Positions 1-9,703 of a DNA stretch of 64,000 nucleotides are shown here, piece after piece (position 1 is the first letter of the stretch; each line of letters starts with the position of its first letter). A program made the translations under genes and the position numbers. The stretch lies in the NCBI RefSeq assembly GCF_004006635.1, contig NZ_CP034842.1, positions 124,001 to 188,000 on the forward strand, in the 5' to 3' direction. This stretch comes from Fusobacterium necrophorum subsp. necrophorum (GTDB lineage Bacteria; Fusobacteriota; Fusobacteriia; Fusobacteriales; Fusobacteriaceae). The notes under the pieces were generated by a model. It was not told the DNA's origin. It saw only the letters and a program-made list of their open reading frames with translations, and made no database searches.

Positions 1-1
1 A

Positions 2-562
2 TTATCTCCTGCCGACAATGTGTATCATGTAAATAAAAATGAGTTCAAAACTCCGTTTGTATGTGGAGCCAGAAATTTAGGAGAAGCCCTACGAAGAATT
101 TGTGAAGGAGCAAAGATGATTCGTACCAAAGGAGAAGCGGGAACAGGAGATGTCGTACAAGCAGTTTCTCATATGAGACAAATTATGAAAGAAATAAACA
201 CAGTGAAAGCTTTACGAGAAGACGAATTATATGTTATGGCGAAAGACTTACAAGTCTCTTATGAATTGGTAAAATATGTTCATGAAAACGGAAGATTACC
301 CGTACCTAATTTCTCAGCAGGAGGAGTTGCAACTCCGGCAGATGCAGCCTTAATGAGAAGATTGGGGGCTGATGGAGTTTTTGTAGGAAGTGGAATTTTT
401 AAATCTGGAGACCCTAGAAAACGAGCAAAAGCTATTGTAGAAGCAGTCCAAAATTATAAAAATCCTGAAATAATTGCAAAAGTATCTGAGAATTTAGGAG
501 AAGCCATGGTAGGAATCAACGAAGAAGAAATTAAAGTAATCATGGCGGCACGAGGGGTTTAA
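2..562 (+). CDS. pdxS: Pyridoxal 5'-phosphate synthase lyase subunit PdxS (5' truncated by window edge)
   Basis: PdxS condenses ribose 5-phosphate, glyceraldehyde 3-phosphate and ammonia from PdxT into pyridoxal 5'-phosphate in the cytoplasm. The visible 186 codons are the C-terminal two thirds of a roughly 290-residue protein. The reading frame is open from base 2, so the true start lies outside the window and the GTG at 20 is internal. Diagnostic family stretches are [43 protein letters not shown] and [12 protein letters not shown], the last two being the phosphate-binding end of the TIM barrel. A terminator follows directly, so no pdxT lies downstream here; the glutaminase partner must be upstream or elsewhere. 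Confidence 0.97.
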   Translation, partial: LSPADNVYHVNKNEFKTPFVCGARNLGEALRRICEGAKMIRTKGEAGTGDVVQAVSHMRQIMKEINTVKALREDELYVMAKDLQVSYELVKYVHENGRLPVPNFSAGGVATPADAALMRRLGADGVFVGSGIFKSGDPRKRAKAIVEAVQNYKNPEIIAKVSENLGEAMVGINEEEIKVIMAARGV

Positions 563-595
563 AAATTCTGATACCTGTAAAATGATAAGAAGGGG

Positions 596-641
596 CTGTT
601 GCAAATTGATGACTTTTATCATTCATTTGTGACAGTTTTTT
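596..641 (+). terminator. Intrinsic terminator of pdxS
   Basis: An 11-bp stem is formed by CTGTTGCAAAT (596-606) and ATTTGTGACAG (625-635), including two G-U pairs, and is followed at once by a run of T. It lies 33 bases after the pdxS stop. The 107 bases from 642 to the end of the ABC transporter gene at 749 hold no other clear signal. Confidence 0.8.
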
Positions 642-748
642 CTTTCTTAATAAAAAAATAGAAATCTTTTAGAAATTTTACTCTATTTAGACTTCTATTT
701 TAATTTTGGGTCGAACTTAACACAAGTCCTTTTTTTAATAAAACTATT

Positions 749-1498
749 TTATTTATAAAGAATCCTTTTTTCATCCTCCACTTCTTTTATGGTGACCTCT
801 ACTTCAAAAGCTTCCAAAATGTTGCCGGATGACAATACTTCTTCTGTCTTTCCAAAAGCTAAAATTTCTCCATTCTTCATCAAAATAATCTGATCACAAA
901 ATTTGAATGCCAAATCAATATTATGAATGGACAAAAGAATGGTTTTTTCTTTCATTTCCTGAAATAATTTCAACAATCCCAATTGATGCTTGATATCTAA
1001 ATGATTGATAGGTTCATCCAAAACTACCATCTCTGTTTTTTGTGCAAAAGCCTTTGCAACAAAGGCCCTCTTTGCCTCTCCTCCCGAAACGGTCCCTATC
1101 GTTTTTTCTCTTAATTCTTCCAAATCAAATACTCGCAAACTCTCCTCTACTATCTTTTCATCCTCTCGAGAATAATTAACAAATAACTTCTTATAGGGAT
1201 ATCTTCCCATTTTGACAACATCTTCTATTGTCATTTCATCAATATAAACTATATTTTGGGGAACGAAAGATAAAGATTTTGCAAACTCTTTCCGAGAAAT
1301 ATGATTGATTTCCCTTCCATCAAAATAAATTTCATTATGGCTTGGTAATTCTCGAATCAGATGTCTTAATAGTGTTGTTTTTCCGGATCCGTTTGCCCCT
1401 AATATTCCGGTAATACAATTCTTTGGAAGCGAAAGTGAAATATTTTTTAAGATCTGTTTTTTTCCTTTCCGATAGAATAAATTTCTAATTTCTATCAT
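749..1498 (-). CDS. Iron/siderophore/cobalamin-type ABC transporter ATP-binding protein (FecE family)
   Basis: This is the cytoplasmic ATPase (249 aa) of a FecBCDE/BtuCD-like importer. Visible motifs are Walker A GANGSGKT (residues 34-41), signature VSGGE (137-141), Walker B MVVLDEP (157-163) and the switch histidine in SIHNIDLA. The start is set at the ATG at 1498, which overlaps the permease stop as ATGA and is preceded by GGAGG; a longer frame to 1537 exists but lacks these signals. It is the last gene of the permease and binding-protein set. The substrate cannot be told from sequence: ferric siderophore, heme or cobalamin are all possible. Confidence 0.93.
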   Translation of the reverse strand: MIEIRNLFYRKGKKQILKNISLSLPKNCITGILGANGSGKTTLLRHLIRELPSHNEIYFDGREINHISRKEFAKSLSFVPQNIVYIDEMTIEDVVKMGRYPYKKLFVNYSREDEKIVEESLRVFDLEELREKTIGTVSGGEAKRAFVAKAFAQKTEMVVLDEPINHLDIKHQLGLLKLFQEMKEKTILLSIHNIDLAFKFCDQIILMKNGEILAFGKTEEVLSSGNILEAFEVEVTIKEVEDEKRILYK

Positions 1499-2529
1499 TC
1501 TTTTCCTCCATAGGAATAGTTCTTCCTTACAATCCATAAAAATAATGGAGTTCCTACAAAGGCAGTGATCACTCCGATTGGCATTTCTTCGGGAGAAAAA
1601 TAAGTTCTCGCAAAGGTATCGGAAAGCACTAAAAAACTTCCTCCTAAAAATACGGAGAACAACACTAAAGTTTTATGCTGATACCCAATCAATTTTCTTG
1701 AAATATGTGGAATTACCAATCCAATAAAACCTATAATTCCGGTCAAAGATACCAAAACAGAAATCAATAAAGTTGAAATCCCTATCATCATACACTTTAA
1801 AAAAGTGGTATTCACTCCTAAGGTGTTGGCATTGGTATCTCCCATCAACAAAATATCCATTTCATAGGAATATAGTACTACCACTCCTAAAGCAAACAAA
1901 AAAAGGAAAAATGGATAGCTTAAATCTTCCCAAGCTGCCGAACTCAGACTTCCGGTCATCCAAAACATCGCTGTCACCAACTGAGAATTATTTTTACTGC
2001 TATAGATAATAAGAGTTGTCAGTGCTGAAAAAAAAGAAGACACTCCCACTCCCGTTAAAATTAAACTACTCCCTTTTATAATTTGTTTGGAAGAAATGAA
2101 AAAAACCATACCAATAGATAGTAAGGAGCCTAAAAAGGCCCCTTGCTCAATACTTAATTTTTGCAACACGGAATAAGAACTGGATAAAATAATAACAGCG
2201 ACCGCTCCGGCGGAAGCTCCACTGGAAATTCCTAAAATATAGGGTTCCGCTAAATTATTTTTCGTAATAGTCTGCATAATAACCCCTACCAAAGACAAAG
2301 AAGCCCCCGTTAAAAATGCCAAGAGTATTCTGGGAACTCTCAGATCCCAGACAATCGTTTCAAAACTTCTTTCCCAATCGATAGAAAAATATTCCTGTCC
2401 GATAAGATGATTTGCAACAATCTGAAATACCCATTTGCTATCAATAACAATAGAACCGAAACCTATACAAAGGAGAGATAGTAACAAACTAAGCACACAT
2501 AATAAACCTATTTTTATTGTTTTATCCAT
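1495..2529 (-). CDS. FecCD-family ABC transporter permease
   Basis: The protein (344 aa) is a polytopic membrane component of the BtuC/FecCD family. Family landmarks are VIWDLRVPRILLAFLTGASL near the N-terminus, LAEPYILGISSGASAGA, and GFIGLVIPHISRKLIG followed by FLGGSFLVLSDTFART near the C-terminus. The ATG at 2529 (MDKTIKIGLL) is chosen: it overlaps the end of the binding-protein gene by 8 bases and has AAGGAAG 12 bases upstream. A frame extending to 2574 would add 15 poorly hydrophobic residues inside the neighbour. It acts as a dimer with the ATPase encoded next. Confidence 0.93.
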   Translation of the reverse strand: MDKTIKIGLLCVLSLLLSLLCIGFGSIVIDSKWVFQIVANHLIGQEYFSIDWERSFETIVWDLRVPRILLAFLTGASLSLVGVIMQTITKNNLAEPYILGISSGASAGAVAVIILSSSYSVLQKLSIEQGAFLGSLLSIGMVFFISSKQIIKGSSLILTGVGVSSFFSALTTLIIYSSKNNSQLVTAMFWMTGSLSSAAWEDLSYPFFLFLFALGVVVLYSYEMDILLMGDTNANTLGVNTTFLKCMMIGISTLLISVLVSLTGIIGFIGLVIPHISRKLIGYQHKTLVLFSVFLGGSFLVLSDTFARTYFSPEEMPIGVITAFVGTPLFLWIVRKNYSYGGKE

Positions 2530-3457
2530 GAATCTTATATACTTCCTTTGACACTCTTTCAAAGAAATCAACATTTCGAATTCCGGGACAAATTTCTGCT
2601 AATTTTACTCGAATGAATTTATTATTTTTGACAGCTTTTAAATTCTTTAATTTCGGATTTGCCTTAATAGCTTCAATTTTACTGTCAGAATCTGTTTCTT
2701 CCCGAATTCCCACACTGTAATCCACAATAATGAAATAATCCGGGTCCTCAGCAATGACAGCCTCCCAGCTGGTTTCTCCCCAAGTTTTTTGAACTCCTTT
2801 TCCGGACAAAATATTTTTTCCATGTACCAATTTCAATAAATTCGTTGTAAATCCCTCAAAAACGGTAAAAGCTTTGTCGGTTCCTGAATCATAAAGAAAA
2901 TAAGTAAATTCCTCTTTATTCTTTACATCTTTTTTTATCTTTTCTACTCTGGCTTTTTCAGAAGTAATATATTTTTCTACTTCTTTCTCTTTCTGAAAGA
3001 TTTTTCCGAACATTCTATAATCTTCAAATAAAGTATCCAAATCCGCATCAAAAGAAATAGATGATTTTGGAACAAACATATTAATTTTACTTCTATGAAG
3101 CATTTTAGAATCGACACCTTTTTTAAACGCAACTTCCCATCCGGTCACAAAGTCCGGATTCTTCGCTAATAGTTGTTCTAAAGAAGGCCATTTCTCTGCT
3201 AACACAGGTACTTTTTTATAAGAAGCTGCCACACTGGGATAAATTTCCTCTTCCAAAAATGCCGTCCCTATCATTTGATCTGCCAATCCCAATTTCAACA
3301 TAATTTCCGTTGTAAATTGTGAAATACTCACAGCTCTTTTCGGAGCCTCCTTAAAGTCGAATGTATATTTTACTCCATTAATTTCTTGCGTATTTGTAAA
3401 AGCAAGTATCGTAGTACTCAAAACCATAAATAATATTGTTAATATTTTTTTCATCAT
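2522..3457 (-). CDS. ABC transporter periplasmic substrate-binding protein (FecB/BtuF-like)
   Basis: This protein (312 aa) is a cluster-type periplasmic metal-chelate binding protein. It starts with a Sec signal, MKKILTILFMVLSTTILAFT, that has no lipobox cysteine, so it should be a soluble periplasmic protein. Family features are the EAPKRAVSISQFTTEIMLKL start of the first lobe, SLEQLLAKNPDFVTGW and the C-terminal NVDFFERVSKEVYKIHG. Tandem ATGs at 3457 and 3454 follow a GGGGG ribosome site; a longer frame reaches 3508 inside ntpD but would mask the signal peptide. Only 34 bases separate it from ntpD, so it is probably on the V-ATPase transcript. Confidence 0.88.
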   Translation of the reverse strand: MMKKILTILFMVLSTTILAFTNTQEINGVKYTFDFKEAPKRAVSISQFTTEIMLKLGLADQMIGTAFLEEEIYPSVAASYKKVPVLAEKWPSLEQLLAKNPDFVTGWEVAFKKGVDSKMLHRSKINMFVPKSSISFDADLDTLFEDYRMFGKIFQKEKEVEKYITSEKARVEKIKKDVKNKEEFTYFLYDSGTDKAFTVFEGFTTNLLKLVHGKNILSGKGVQKTWGETSWEAVIAEDPDYFIIVDYSVGIREETDSDSKIEAIKANPKLKNLKAVKNNKFIRVKLAEICPGIRNVDFFERVSKEVYKIHG

Positions 3458-3491
3458 TACCCCCGCGCTCATTTTGATTCCAAATATTCTA

Positions 3492-4127
3492 TTATGCCTG
3501 TTTCGCAATAATATCCTTTACCTTCATCAATCTTGTGATGGTTGCTCTCTCATTTTCATCCAATTTCATTCGGATAAATTTAATCGTTTCTTCCAAATCC
3601 GGAATCGTCCTGTATTCCAGAGCATTGACCCGTCTCCTCGTCTTTTCGATCTCATCCGCCATCAACTGACAAGCTTTTTCAACTTCTGCCAATTCTAAAA
3701 GCTGATTCATAACTTCATGAAGTTCCACAATGGCATCATCCAACTCTGAAGAAGTTTGTACAAATCCATAGGGAAAAAGTCCTCCCTCTGTCTTTTCTCT
3801 TTGAAATTCCATTTTCGGAATATTCACACTCATCACATTCTTCAAGGTTATTTCTAGCATAATTTTTTCTTTTGGAAAAGAAACGGCTGCCTCTAAAAAC
3901 TCCGGACTCATGACCGCACTCGCAAGAAGAAACGATTTAAAAGAATGAGACAATGCTTTTTCGACTTCCATTCGAAGAGTTTTATTCTTGCGAATCATGT
4001 CAATAAATATTCTCATCAACTCATCCTGTTTGTCCTTTAAAAGTTTATGTCCTCTTCTGGCGGTAGCCAATCTGCTTTTTAAATTAGAAAGTGACATTCT
4101 GGTAGGATTCACATTCAGTTTCGCCAT
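3492..4127 (-). CDS. ntpD: V-type ATPase subunit D
   Basis: Subunit D (211 aa) is the central rotor shaft of V1. It begins with the typical [19 protein letters not shown] and is almost entirely helical, as expected of the long coiled-coil that passes through the A3B3 ring; the segment [20 protein letters not shown] is the family signature near the C-terminal helix. The ATG at 4127 has GGAGGGG in front, and this ribosome site overlaps the stop of ntpB 10 bases away. It is the last V-ATPase gene of the operon. Confidence 0.97.
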   Translation of the reverse strand: MAKLNVNPTRMSLSNLKSRLATARRGHKLLKDKQDELMRIFIDMIRKNKTLRMEVEKALSHSFKSFLLASAVMSPEFLEAAVSFPKEKIMLEITLKNVMSVNIPKMEFQREKTEGGLFPYGFVQTSSELDDAIVELHEVMNQLLELAEVEKACQLMADEIEKTRRRVNALEYRTIPDLEETIKFIRMKLDENERATITRLMKVKDIIAKQA

Positions 4128-4137
4128 GCTTCCCCTC

Positions 4138-5514
4138 CTATTCTTCCTCTGTCAAATATTTATTCAAATATTCCTCTCGAATTCTCTTCAACTCTGTTTT
4201 TGGAACAATCCTTAGAAGTTTCCAACCGAGATTTAAAGTTTCTTCAATGCTTCGATTCGTTTCATAACCCTGATTCACATATTCCCTATCAAAGGCTTCT
4301 GCAAACTTTGCAAAGGCTTTATCAGAGTCGGAAAGAGCAGTTTCTCCTAAAATAACTGCCAGTTCCCTTGCCTCCCTTCCGGAAGCATATCCCGCGTAAA
4401 TCTGGTTCATCGTATCCGCATGATCTTCCCTGGTTTTTCCTTTTCCAATTCCCTTATCTTTCAACCTAGAAAGAGACGGAATGACGAAAATAGGAGGTTC
4501 TATTCCACTTTTATAAAGTTCTCTTGAAAGAATAATTTGTCCTTCCGTAATATATCCTGTCAAATCCGGAATCGGATGTGTAATATCATCTTCCGGCATT
4601 GTCAAAATAGGAATTTGAGTAATAGACCCCGGTCTTCCTTTGATCCTTCCTGCTCTTTCATAAAGTTGAGAAAGGTCAGTATATAAATATCCCGGATATC
4701 CTCTTCTACCGGGAACTTCTTTTCTGGCAGCAGAAACTTCACGAAGTGCTTCCGCATAATTTGTTAAATCCGTTAAGATTACCAATACATGCATTCCTTT
4801 TTCAAAAGCAAGATATTCCGCACAGGTCAATGCCATTCTTGGAGTTGAAATTCTTTCAATTGCAGGGTCATCTGCCAAATTCATAAACAAAACCGCTCTA
4901 TCGATCGCTCCCGTTCTTGTAAAATCATCTCGAAAGAACTGTGCTTCCTCAAAAGTAATTCCCATAGCAGCAAAGACTACTGCAAACTTATCCCCCTCTC
5001 CCAATACCTTTGCCTGTCTGGCTATTTGGGCAGCTACATTGTTGTGTGGAAGCCCTGAACCGGAAAAAATAGGTAATTTTTGTCCTCTTACTAAAGTATT
5101 CAATCCGTCAATGGTAGAAATTCCTGTTTGAATAAATTCCGACGGGTAATCTCTGGAGACCGGATTGATTGGAGAACCGTTAATGTCCACCTTTTTTTCG
5201 GGAATAATATTAGGTCCCTGATCAATAGGATTTCCAAGCCCGTCAAAAATACGCCCTATCATATCTTCTGACACTCCAAGTTCTAAAGGTTTTCCTAAAA
5301 AACGTACTTTTGTTTCTTTCAAGTTAATTCCGGCAGAGCCTTCAAATAACTGAATCATAGCCTTGTCTCTTTCAATTTCCAACACACGTCCCCGTCTTTT
5401 TTCTCCTGTTTGCGTTTGGATCTCCACCAACTCTTCGTATTTAATTCCTTCTACCCCTTCGACAATCATCAAAGGACCTACAACTTCTCGTACTGTTTTA
5501 TATTCTTTCAGCAT
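4138..5514 (-). CDS. ntpB: V-type ATPase subunit B (regulatory nucleotide-binding subunit)
   Basis: Subunit B (458 aa) alternates with the catalytic A subunit in the V1 hexamer. Recognisable are the N-terminal beta barrel ([17 protein letters not shown]), [28 protein letters not shown] where the P-loop is degenerate as expected for B, and [19 protein letters not shown]. The start ATG at 5514 lies 17 bases inside ntpA and uses GGAGGG within the ntpA coding end, suggesting translational coupling. Length matches bacterial NtpB. Confidence 0.97.
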   Translation of the reverse strand: MLKEYKTVREVVGPLMIVEGVEGIKYEELVEIQTQTGEKRRGRVLEIERDKAMIQLFEGSAGINLKETKVRFLGKPLELGVSEDMIGRIFDGLGNPIDQGPNIIPEKKVDINGSPINPVSRDYPSEFIQTGISTIDGLNTLVRGQKLPIFSGSGLPHNNVAAQIARQAKVLGEGDKFAVVFAAMGITFEEAQFFRDDFTRTGAIDRAVLFMNLADDPAIERISTPRMALTCAEYLAFEKGMHVLVILTDLTNYAEALREVSAARKEVPGRRGYPGYLYTDLSQLYERAGRIKGRPGSITQIPILTMPEDDITHPIPDLTGYITEGQIILSRELYKSGIEPPIFVIPSLSRLKDKGIGKGKTREDHADTMNQIYAGYASGREARELAVILGETALSDSDKAFAKFAEAFDREYVNQGYETNRSIEETLNLGWKLLRIVPKTELKRIREEYLNKYLTEEE

Positions 5515-7276
5515 TAGAGTTCCCTCCTTCTGCTACTAATTTTTTCATAGCTTCTTTCAATTCTTCCATGATACCGTCAAAAGTATTTAAGGCATCTTCG
5601 CTGATATTTTTCGCTCTCGCAATTTTTTCACGAACAGGAAGAGATAATATTTCCCTTAAATAAATATTGTTAGATAAAGCCTCCCTTGCTTCCTCATAAA
5701 AACTTAGAATCAATTTCAACATACGAAATTGCTTTGGAAGAGAACAATAGGTGTCAATTTCATGAAAAGCATTTTGTTGCAGAAAATCTTCCCTCAAAGA
5801 TTTTGCAACTTCCAATTTTAACTGATCCTCCTCTGAAAGAGAATCTCTTCCGACCAATCTTACAATTTCTTGCAACTTTGCTTCTTCCTGTAACAGAACC
5901 ATAGATTGAATTCTATAGCTTGAAAAATGGGAATCAATAGTGTTATCCATATACTGATCTATTTTTTCCTGATACAAGGAATAAGAGTTCAACCAGTTAA
6001 TTGCAGGAAAATGCCTACGATAAGACAAGGCATAATCCAATCCCCAGAACACCTTCACAATTCTCAGTGTCGCTTGAGAAACCGGTTCTGAAATATCTCC
6101 TCCCGGAGGAGATACCGCTCCGATAACGGTCAAGGCTCCCTCTTTCTCATTTCCCAAACATTGTACAAGCCCGGCTCTTTCATAAAACTCCGCAATTCTA
6201 CTTGCCAAATACGCCGGATACCCTTCATCTCCTGGCATTTCTTCCAAACGACCGGACATTTCTCGAAGAGCCTCTGCCCAACGACTTGTAGAATCCGCCA
6301 TCAATGCCACAGAATATCCCATATCTCTAAAATATTCCGCAATCGTAATTCCGGTGTAAATGGAAGCCTCTCTGGCAGCTACCGGCATATTGGAAGTATT
6401 CGCTATTAGTACCGTTCTTTTCATCAAAGATTGTCCGGTTTTTGGATCTATAATTTCCGGAAATTCCATAAGAACATCCGTCATCTCATTTCCACGTTCT
6501 CCGCAACCCACATAGACAACAATTTCAGCATCTGCCCACTTGGCAAGTTGGTGTTGAATTACCGTTTTCCCGGAACCGAAAGGTCCCGGAATGGCAGCCG
6601 CTCCTCCCTTGGTAACCGGAAAAAAGGTATCAATAATCCTTTGCCCTGTCACTAAAGGACTGATAGGATTCAATTTCCTAAGATAAGGTCTTCCTTTTCT
6701 GACCGGCCATTTTTGCATCATGGTCAACTCTTTTTCTCCATCCTCAGTGTCCACAAGGCAGACAACAGAATCTACTGTAAATTTTCCCTCCCTGATTTCT
6801 TTTACTTTTCCATATATTCCATGTGGAGTCATAAGTTTATGTCGAATGACTTCGGTTTCTTGAACACTTCCGAAAATTGTTCCCGGTTTCAATTCTTCCC
6901 CCACTTTAACTTCTGGATGAAATTCCCAAAGAGTTTCTCGATTCAAGGAAGGAACACTAACTCCTTTTGTTAAAAAATCTCCTGCTGCTTTCTGAAGATT
7001 TAAAAGAGGTCTTTGAATCCCATCGAACATTTGTTCCAACATTCCGGGTCCAAGTTCAATGGACAATGGACTTCCGGTACTTACTACAATATCCCCCGGT
7101 CCAATTCCTGTTGTTTCTTCATAAACCTGAATAGATGCCTTATCTCCCCTCATTTCTATAATTTCTCCAACGAGCTTGTTCTCTGAAACTTCTACAACGT
7201 CATATACATTGGCCTCTTCCATTCCCTCTGCTACAACCAAGGGACCGGAAACCTTAACTATTCTACCTTCTTTCAA
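5498..7276 (-). CDS. ntpA: V-type ATPase subunit A (catalytic)
   Basis: Subunit A (592 aa) carries the catalytic sites of V1. Walker A is GPFGSGKT at residues 231-238 and the catalytic glutamate region is [12 protein letters not shown] (257-267). The non-homologous insertion typical of A subunits occupies about 110-200. The start is a TTG at 7276 placed 7 bases after GAGGG; no in-frame ATG gives the conserved beginning [18 protein letters not shown]. It overlaps ntpB by 17 bases and lies 17 bases after ntpF. Confidence 0.97.
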   Translation of the reverse strand: MKEGRIVKVSGPLVVAEGMEEANVYDVVEVSENKLVGEIIEMRGDKASIQVYEETTGIGPGDIVVSTGSPLSIELGPGMLEQMFDGIQRPLLNLQKAAGDFLTKGVSVPSLNRETLWEFHPEVKVGEELKPGTIFGSVQETEVIRHKLMTPHGIYGKVKEIREGKFTVDSVVCLVDTEDGEKELTMMQKWPVRKGRPYLRKLNPISPLVTGQRIIDTFFPVTKGGAAAIPGPFGSGKTVIQHQLAKWADAEIVVYVGCGERGNEMTDVLMEFPEIIDPKTGQSLMKRTVLIANTSNMPVAAREASIYTGITIAEYFRDMGYSVALMADSTSRWAEALREMSGRLEEMPGDEGYPAYLASRIAEFYERAGLVQCLGNEKEGALTVIGAVSPPGGDISEPVSQATLRIVKVFWGLDYALSYRRHFPAINWLNSYSLYQEKIDQYMDNTIDSHFSSYRIQSMVLLQEEAKLQEIVRLVGRDSLSEEDQLKLEVAKSLREDFLQQNAFHEIDTYCSLPKQFRMLKLILSFYEEAREALSNNIYLREILSLPVREKIARAKNISEDALNTFDGIMEELKEAMKKLVAEGGNSNAERI

Positions 7277-7293
7277 TGTTAAGCCCTCACTTT

Positions 7294-7602
7294 CTATAAT
7301 ATATTCGAACCTATTGCCTTCTCAACATTTTTGTCAATATTATCCAACCCGATATGTAAGCTTCCTTTGTTGCTTGGAATCAATATGATGGCAGGTGCCA
7401 CTTCATGATTGTATCTCTGTATCGTATCGGGAATATCCTTGGCAAGTTCTTCTGTGATAAAGATAATTCCATACTCTTGTTTTGCAATCCTGTCAAGAGT
7501 TTTTCTGGCGTCCCGTGCATCTATGACACTAAAGACATGAACACCCAGAACTTTAAATCCGAGAATAGAATCTTTATCACCTATAACGGCAATTTTATAC
7601 AT
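7294..7602 (-). CDS. ntpF: V-type ATPase subunit F
   Basis: Subunit F (102 aa) binds the D shaft in the central stalk. The family start [20 protein letters not shown] and the [19 protein letters not shown] segment are present. The ATG at 7602 gives the standard N-terminus; a GTG at 7611 would add three residues and sits closer to the AAAGG ribosome site, so the exact start is uncertain. It overlaps the end of ntpC by 8 bases with the ATG start. Confidence 0.93.
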   Translation of the reverse strand: MYKIAVIGDKDSILGFKVLGVHVFSVIDARDARKTLDRIAKQEYGIIFITEELAKDIPDTIQRYNHEVAPAIILIPSNKGSLHIGLDNIDKNVEKAIGSNIL

Positions 7603-8593
7603 ATGTGTCACGCAACCTTTCCCTTATAAAGTCACTCGAAAGTCCATTTGCCTTCCCTACAAAAGTAATTCTTAAATTTTTAATTTCAATTTCCTTGGCA
7701 TGAATATATGCAAACAGGACTTCCGGTCCGTATGTGATTTGCTTTGCTTTTTTTAATAAATTCGTCAACTCATCATCCATCTGCTTTTCAAAATGTAATA
7801 ACAAACCTGTTTTTTTGTACTCCTTCATACTTTGCAGAAATCCTTCTCCTATCTCCGTGTTTCTATATTTTTCAGCAAATTCTTGAAGGTCTCTGTAAAA
7901 ATATTTTGAAATCTCCTCAAAGCAAAGGCTTCCTCCCTCAATCCAGGCTTCTTTCAAAATCTCGAAATTTTGTCCCTGTTTTTGACAGCGAATAAAGCTT
8001 CGAAGATTTGTAAAATCAATCATTTTTCTAAAATATTCTTCAATCAATGGCAAGCCGAAGGACTGTGCCGTTTCTAAAATTTTCTGAAAATATTGTTTAT
8101 CTACAAAAAATTCAATTTTTTGTGGATCCCCTGTTTCTTGATAGAGTTTATAGGCCTGAATGGCTATATTCCGATACCAGATATCCGATTCTTTTTTTTC
8201 TTCTTCTATCTGTTTTTTTACTTCATCCGGAATTTCTTGATAAAGTTCTGAATACACTTCCGAAAAATCTTCTCCTAAAATTTTTTCTTTCAAGGCAACT
8301 TTTATATTATGAAATCCATATTTATAAGTCAATATTTTTACAAGCTCTTTTTCTGATGCCATTTCTAAAATAGTTTTATACATGCTATTCAAGGAGCTTG
8401 AAAAAACAATATCAAAATTTTCAATCCTATCCAACTTTGTCAATTCTTCTGCATAGGTAGTTTCCTTCAAATATGTAAAAGAGTCCTGTATCGTTTCAGC
8501 CCCTCCCAATCTTTCGAGCTGAGGTTTTGTTAGAAGCTTTTTTTCGAGATTCCGTATTCTCACACTTGATTGAATAAACAATTCCCTCTCCAT
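7595..8593 (-). CDS. ntpC: V-type ATPase subunit C
   Basis: Subunit C (332 aa) is the helical funnel-shaped adaptor joining the V1 stalk to the membrane c-ring (homologue of eukaryotic subunit d). Support comes from size, position between E and F, the [16 protein letters not shown] start typical of bacterial NtpC, the central [14 protein letters not shown] segment and the C-terminal [19 protein letters not shown], which is highly conserved in the family. ATG at 8593 is preceded by AGGAGG. Confidence 0.95.
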   Translation of the reverse strand: MERELFIQSSVRIRNLEKKLLTKPQLERLGGAETIQDSFTYLKETTYAEELTKLDRIENFDIVFSSSLNSMYKTILEMASEKELVKILTYKYGFHNIKVALKEKILGEDFSEVYSELYQEIPDEVKKQIEEEKKESDIWYRNIAIQAYKLYQETGDPQKIEFFVDKQYFQKILETAQSFGLPLIEEYFRKMIDFTNLRSFIRCQKQGQNFEILKEAWIEGGSLCFEEISKYFYRDLQEFAEKYRNTEIGEGFLQSMKEYKKTGLLLHFEKQMDDELTNLLKKAKQITYGPEVLFAYIHAKEIEIKNLRITFVGKANGLSSDFIRERLRDTYV

Positions 8594-8602
8594 AAAAACC
8601 TC

Positions 8603-9157
8603 CTAAGTGAAAATTCTTTCTAAAATTTCCTTTTCCAAATCTTCTTTATAAAAATCTAAAAGAGTTGTAAACTCATTGTTATAAAAAAGCTCTCCTACTT
8701 TTATACTGCAACCTGAGCTAACTGTTTCCTCAGAAACCTTGTAGCCAAATACTTCCTTTCCTACTTTTTGTTTCATTCCTTTTGTCAGTAGAACTTCTAT
8801 CGTATCATCAGGCTCTTTGATTTGTTTTATCCTATTCCCTACAAACTCTAAATATCGCTCTTCATCCAAATTTTCCAATTTTTCTAAAACACGATTCAAA
8901 ACATTCGTAACTATTCCCTGTTTTGCAAAAAGAACCATGTCTCTTGCCCTCAATTTGGCATTGGAAAGTATCTTTTCTTTTTTGGCACTTCCCTCCATTT
9001 CTGCCTTTTGCAAAATTTCTCTGTTCTTTTTTTCTGCTTTTCCTTCCTCTATTTCAGAAAATTTTGAACCTTCCAATTTTGCTTTTTCTAAAACTTCTTC
9101 CGCTTCTTTGGTGGCTTGCTGCATAATCTCTTTCATTAAATTATCTAAATGGGACAT
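8603..9157 (-). CDS. ntpE: V-type ATPase subunit E (peripheral stalk)
   Basis: Subunit E (184 aa) pairs with the small H/G subunit to form the peripheral stator stalk. The first 90 residues are a charged heptad-rich helix (for example EAEEVLEKAKLEGSK), followed by a small globular C-terminal domain with the DTIEVLLTKG region. Sequence conservation in this family is low; the call rests mainly on helical composition and its fixed place between K and C in the operon. Confidence 0.9.
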   Translation of the reverse strand: MSHLDNLMKEIMQQATKEAEEVLEKAKLEGSKFSEIEEGKAEKKNREILQKAEMEGSAKKEKILSNAKLRARDMVLFAKQGIVTNVLNRVLEKLENLDEERYLEFVGNRIKQIKEPDDTIEVLLTKGMKQKVGKEVFGYKVSEETVSSGCSIKVGELFYNNEFTTLLDFYKEDLEKEILERIFT

Positions 9158-9187
9158 TTCATCACATCCTTCATTTCTGAAATTTTA

Positions 9188-9694
<507 letters not shown>

Positions 9695-9703
9695 TTAATT
9701 TTT

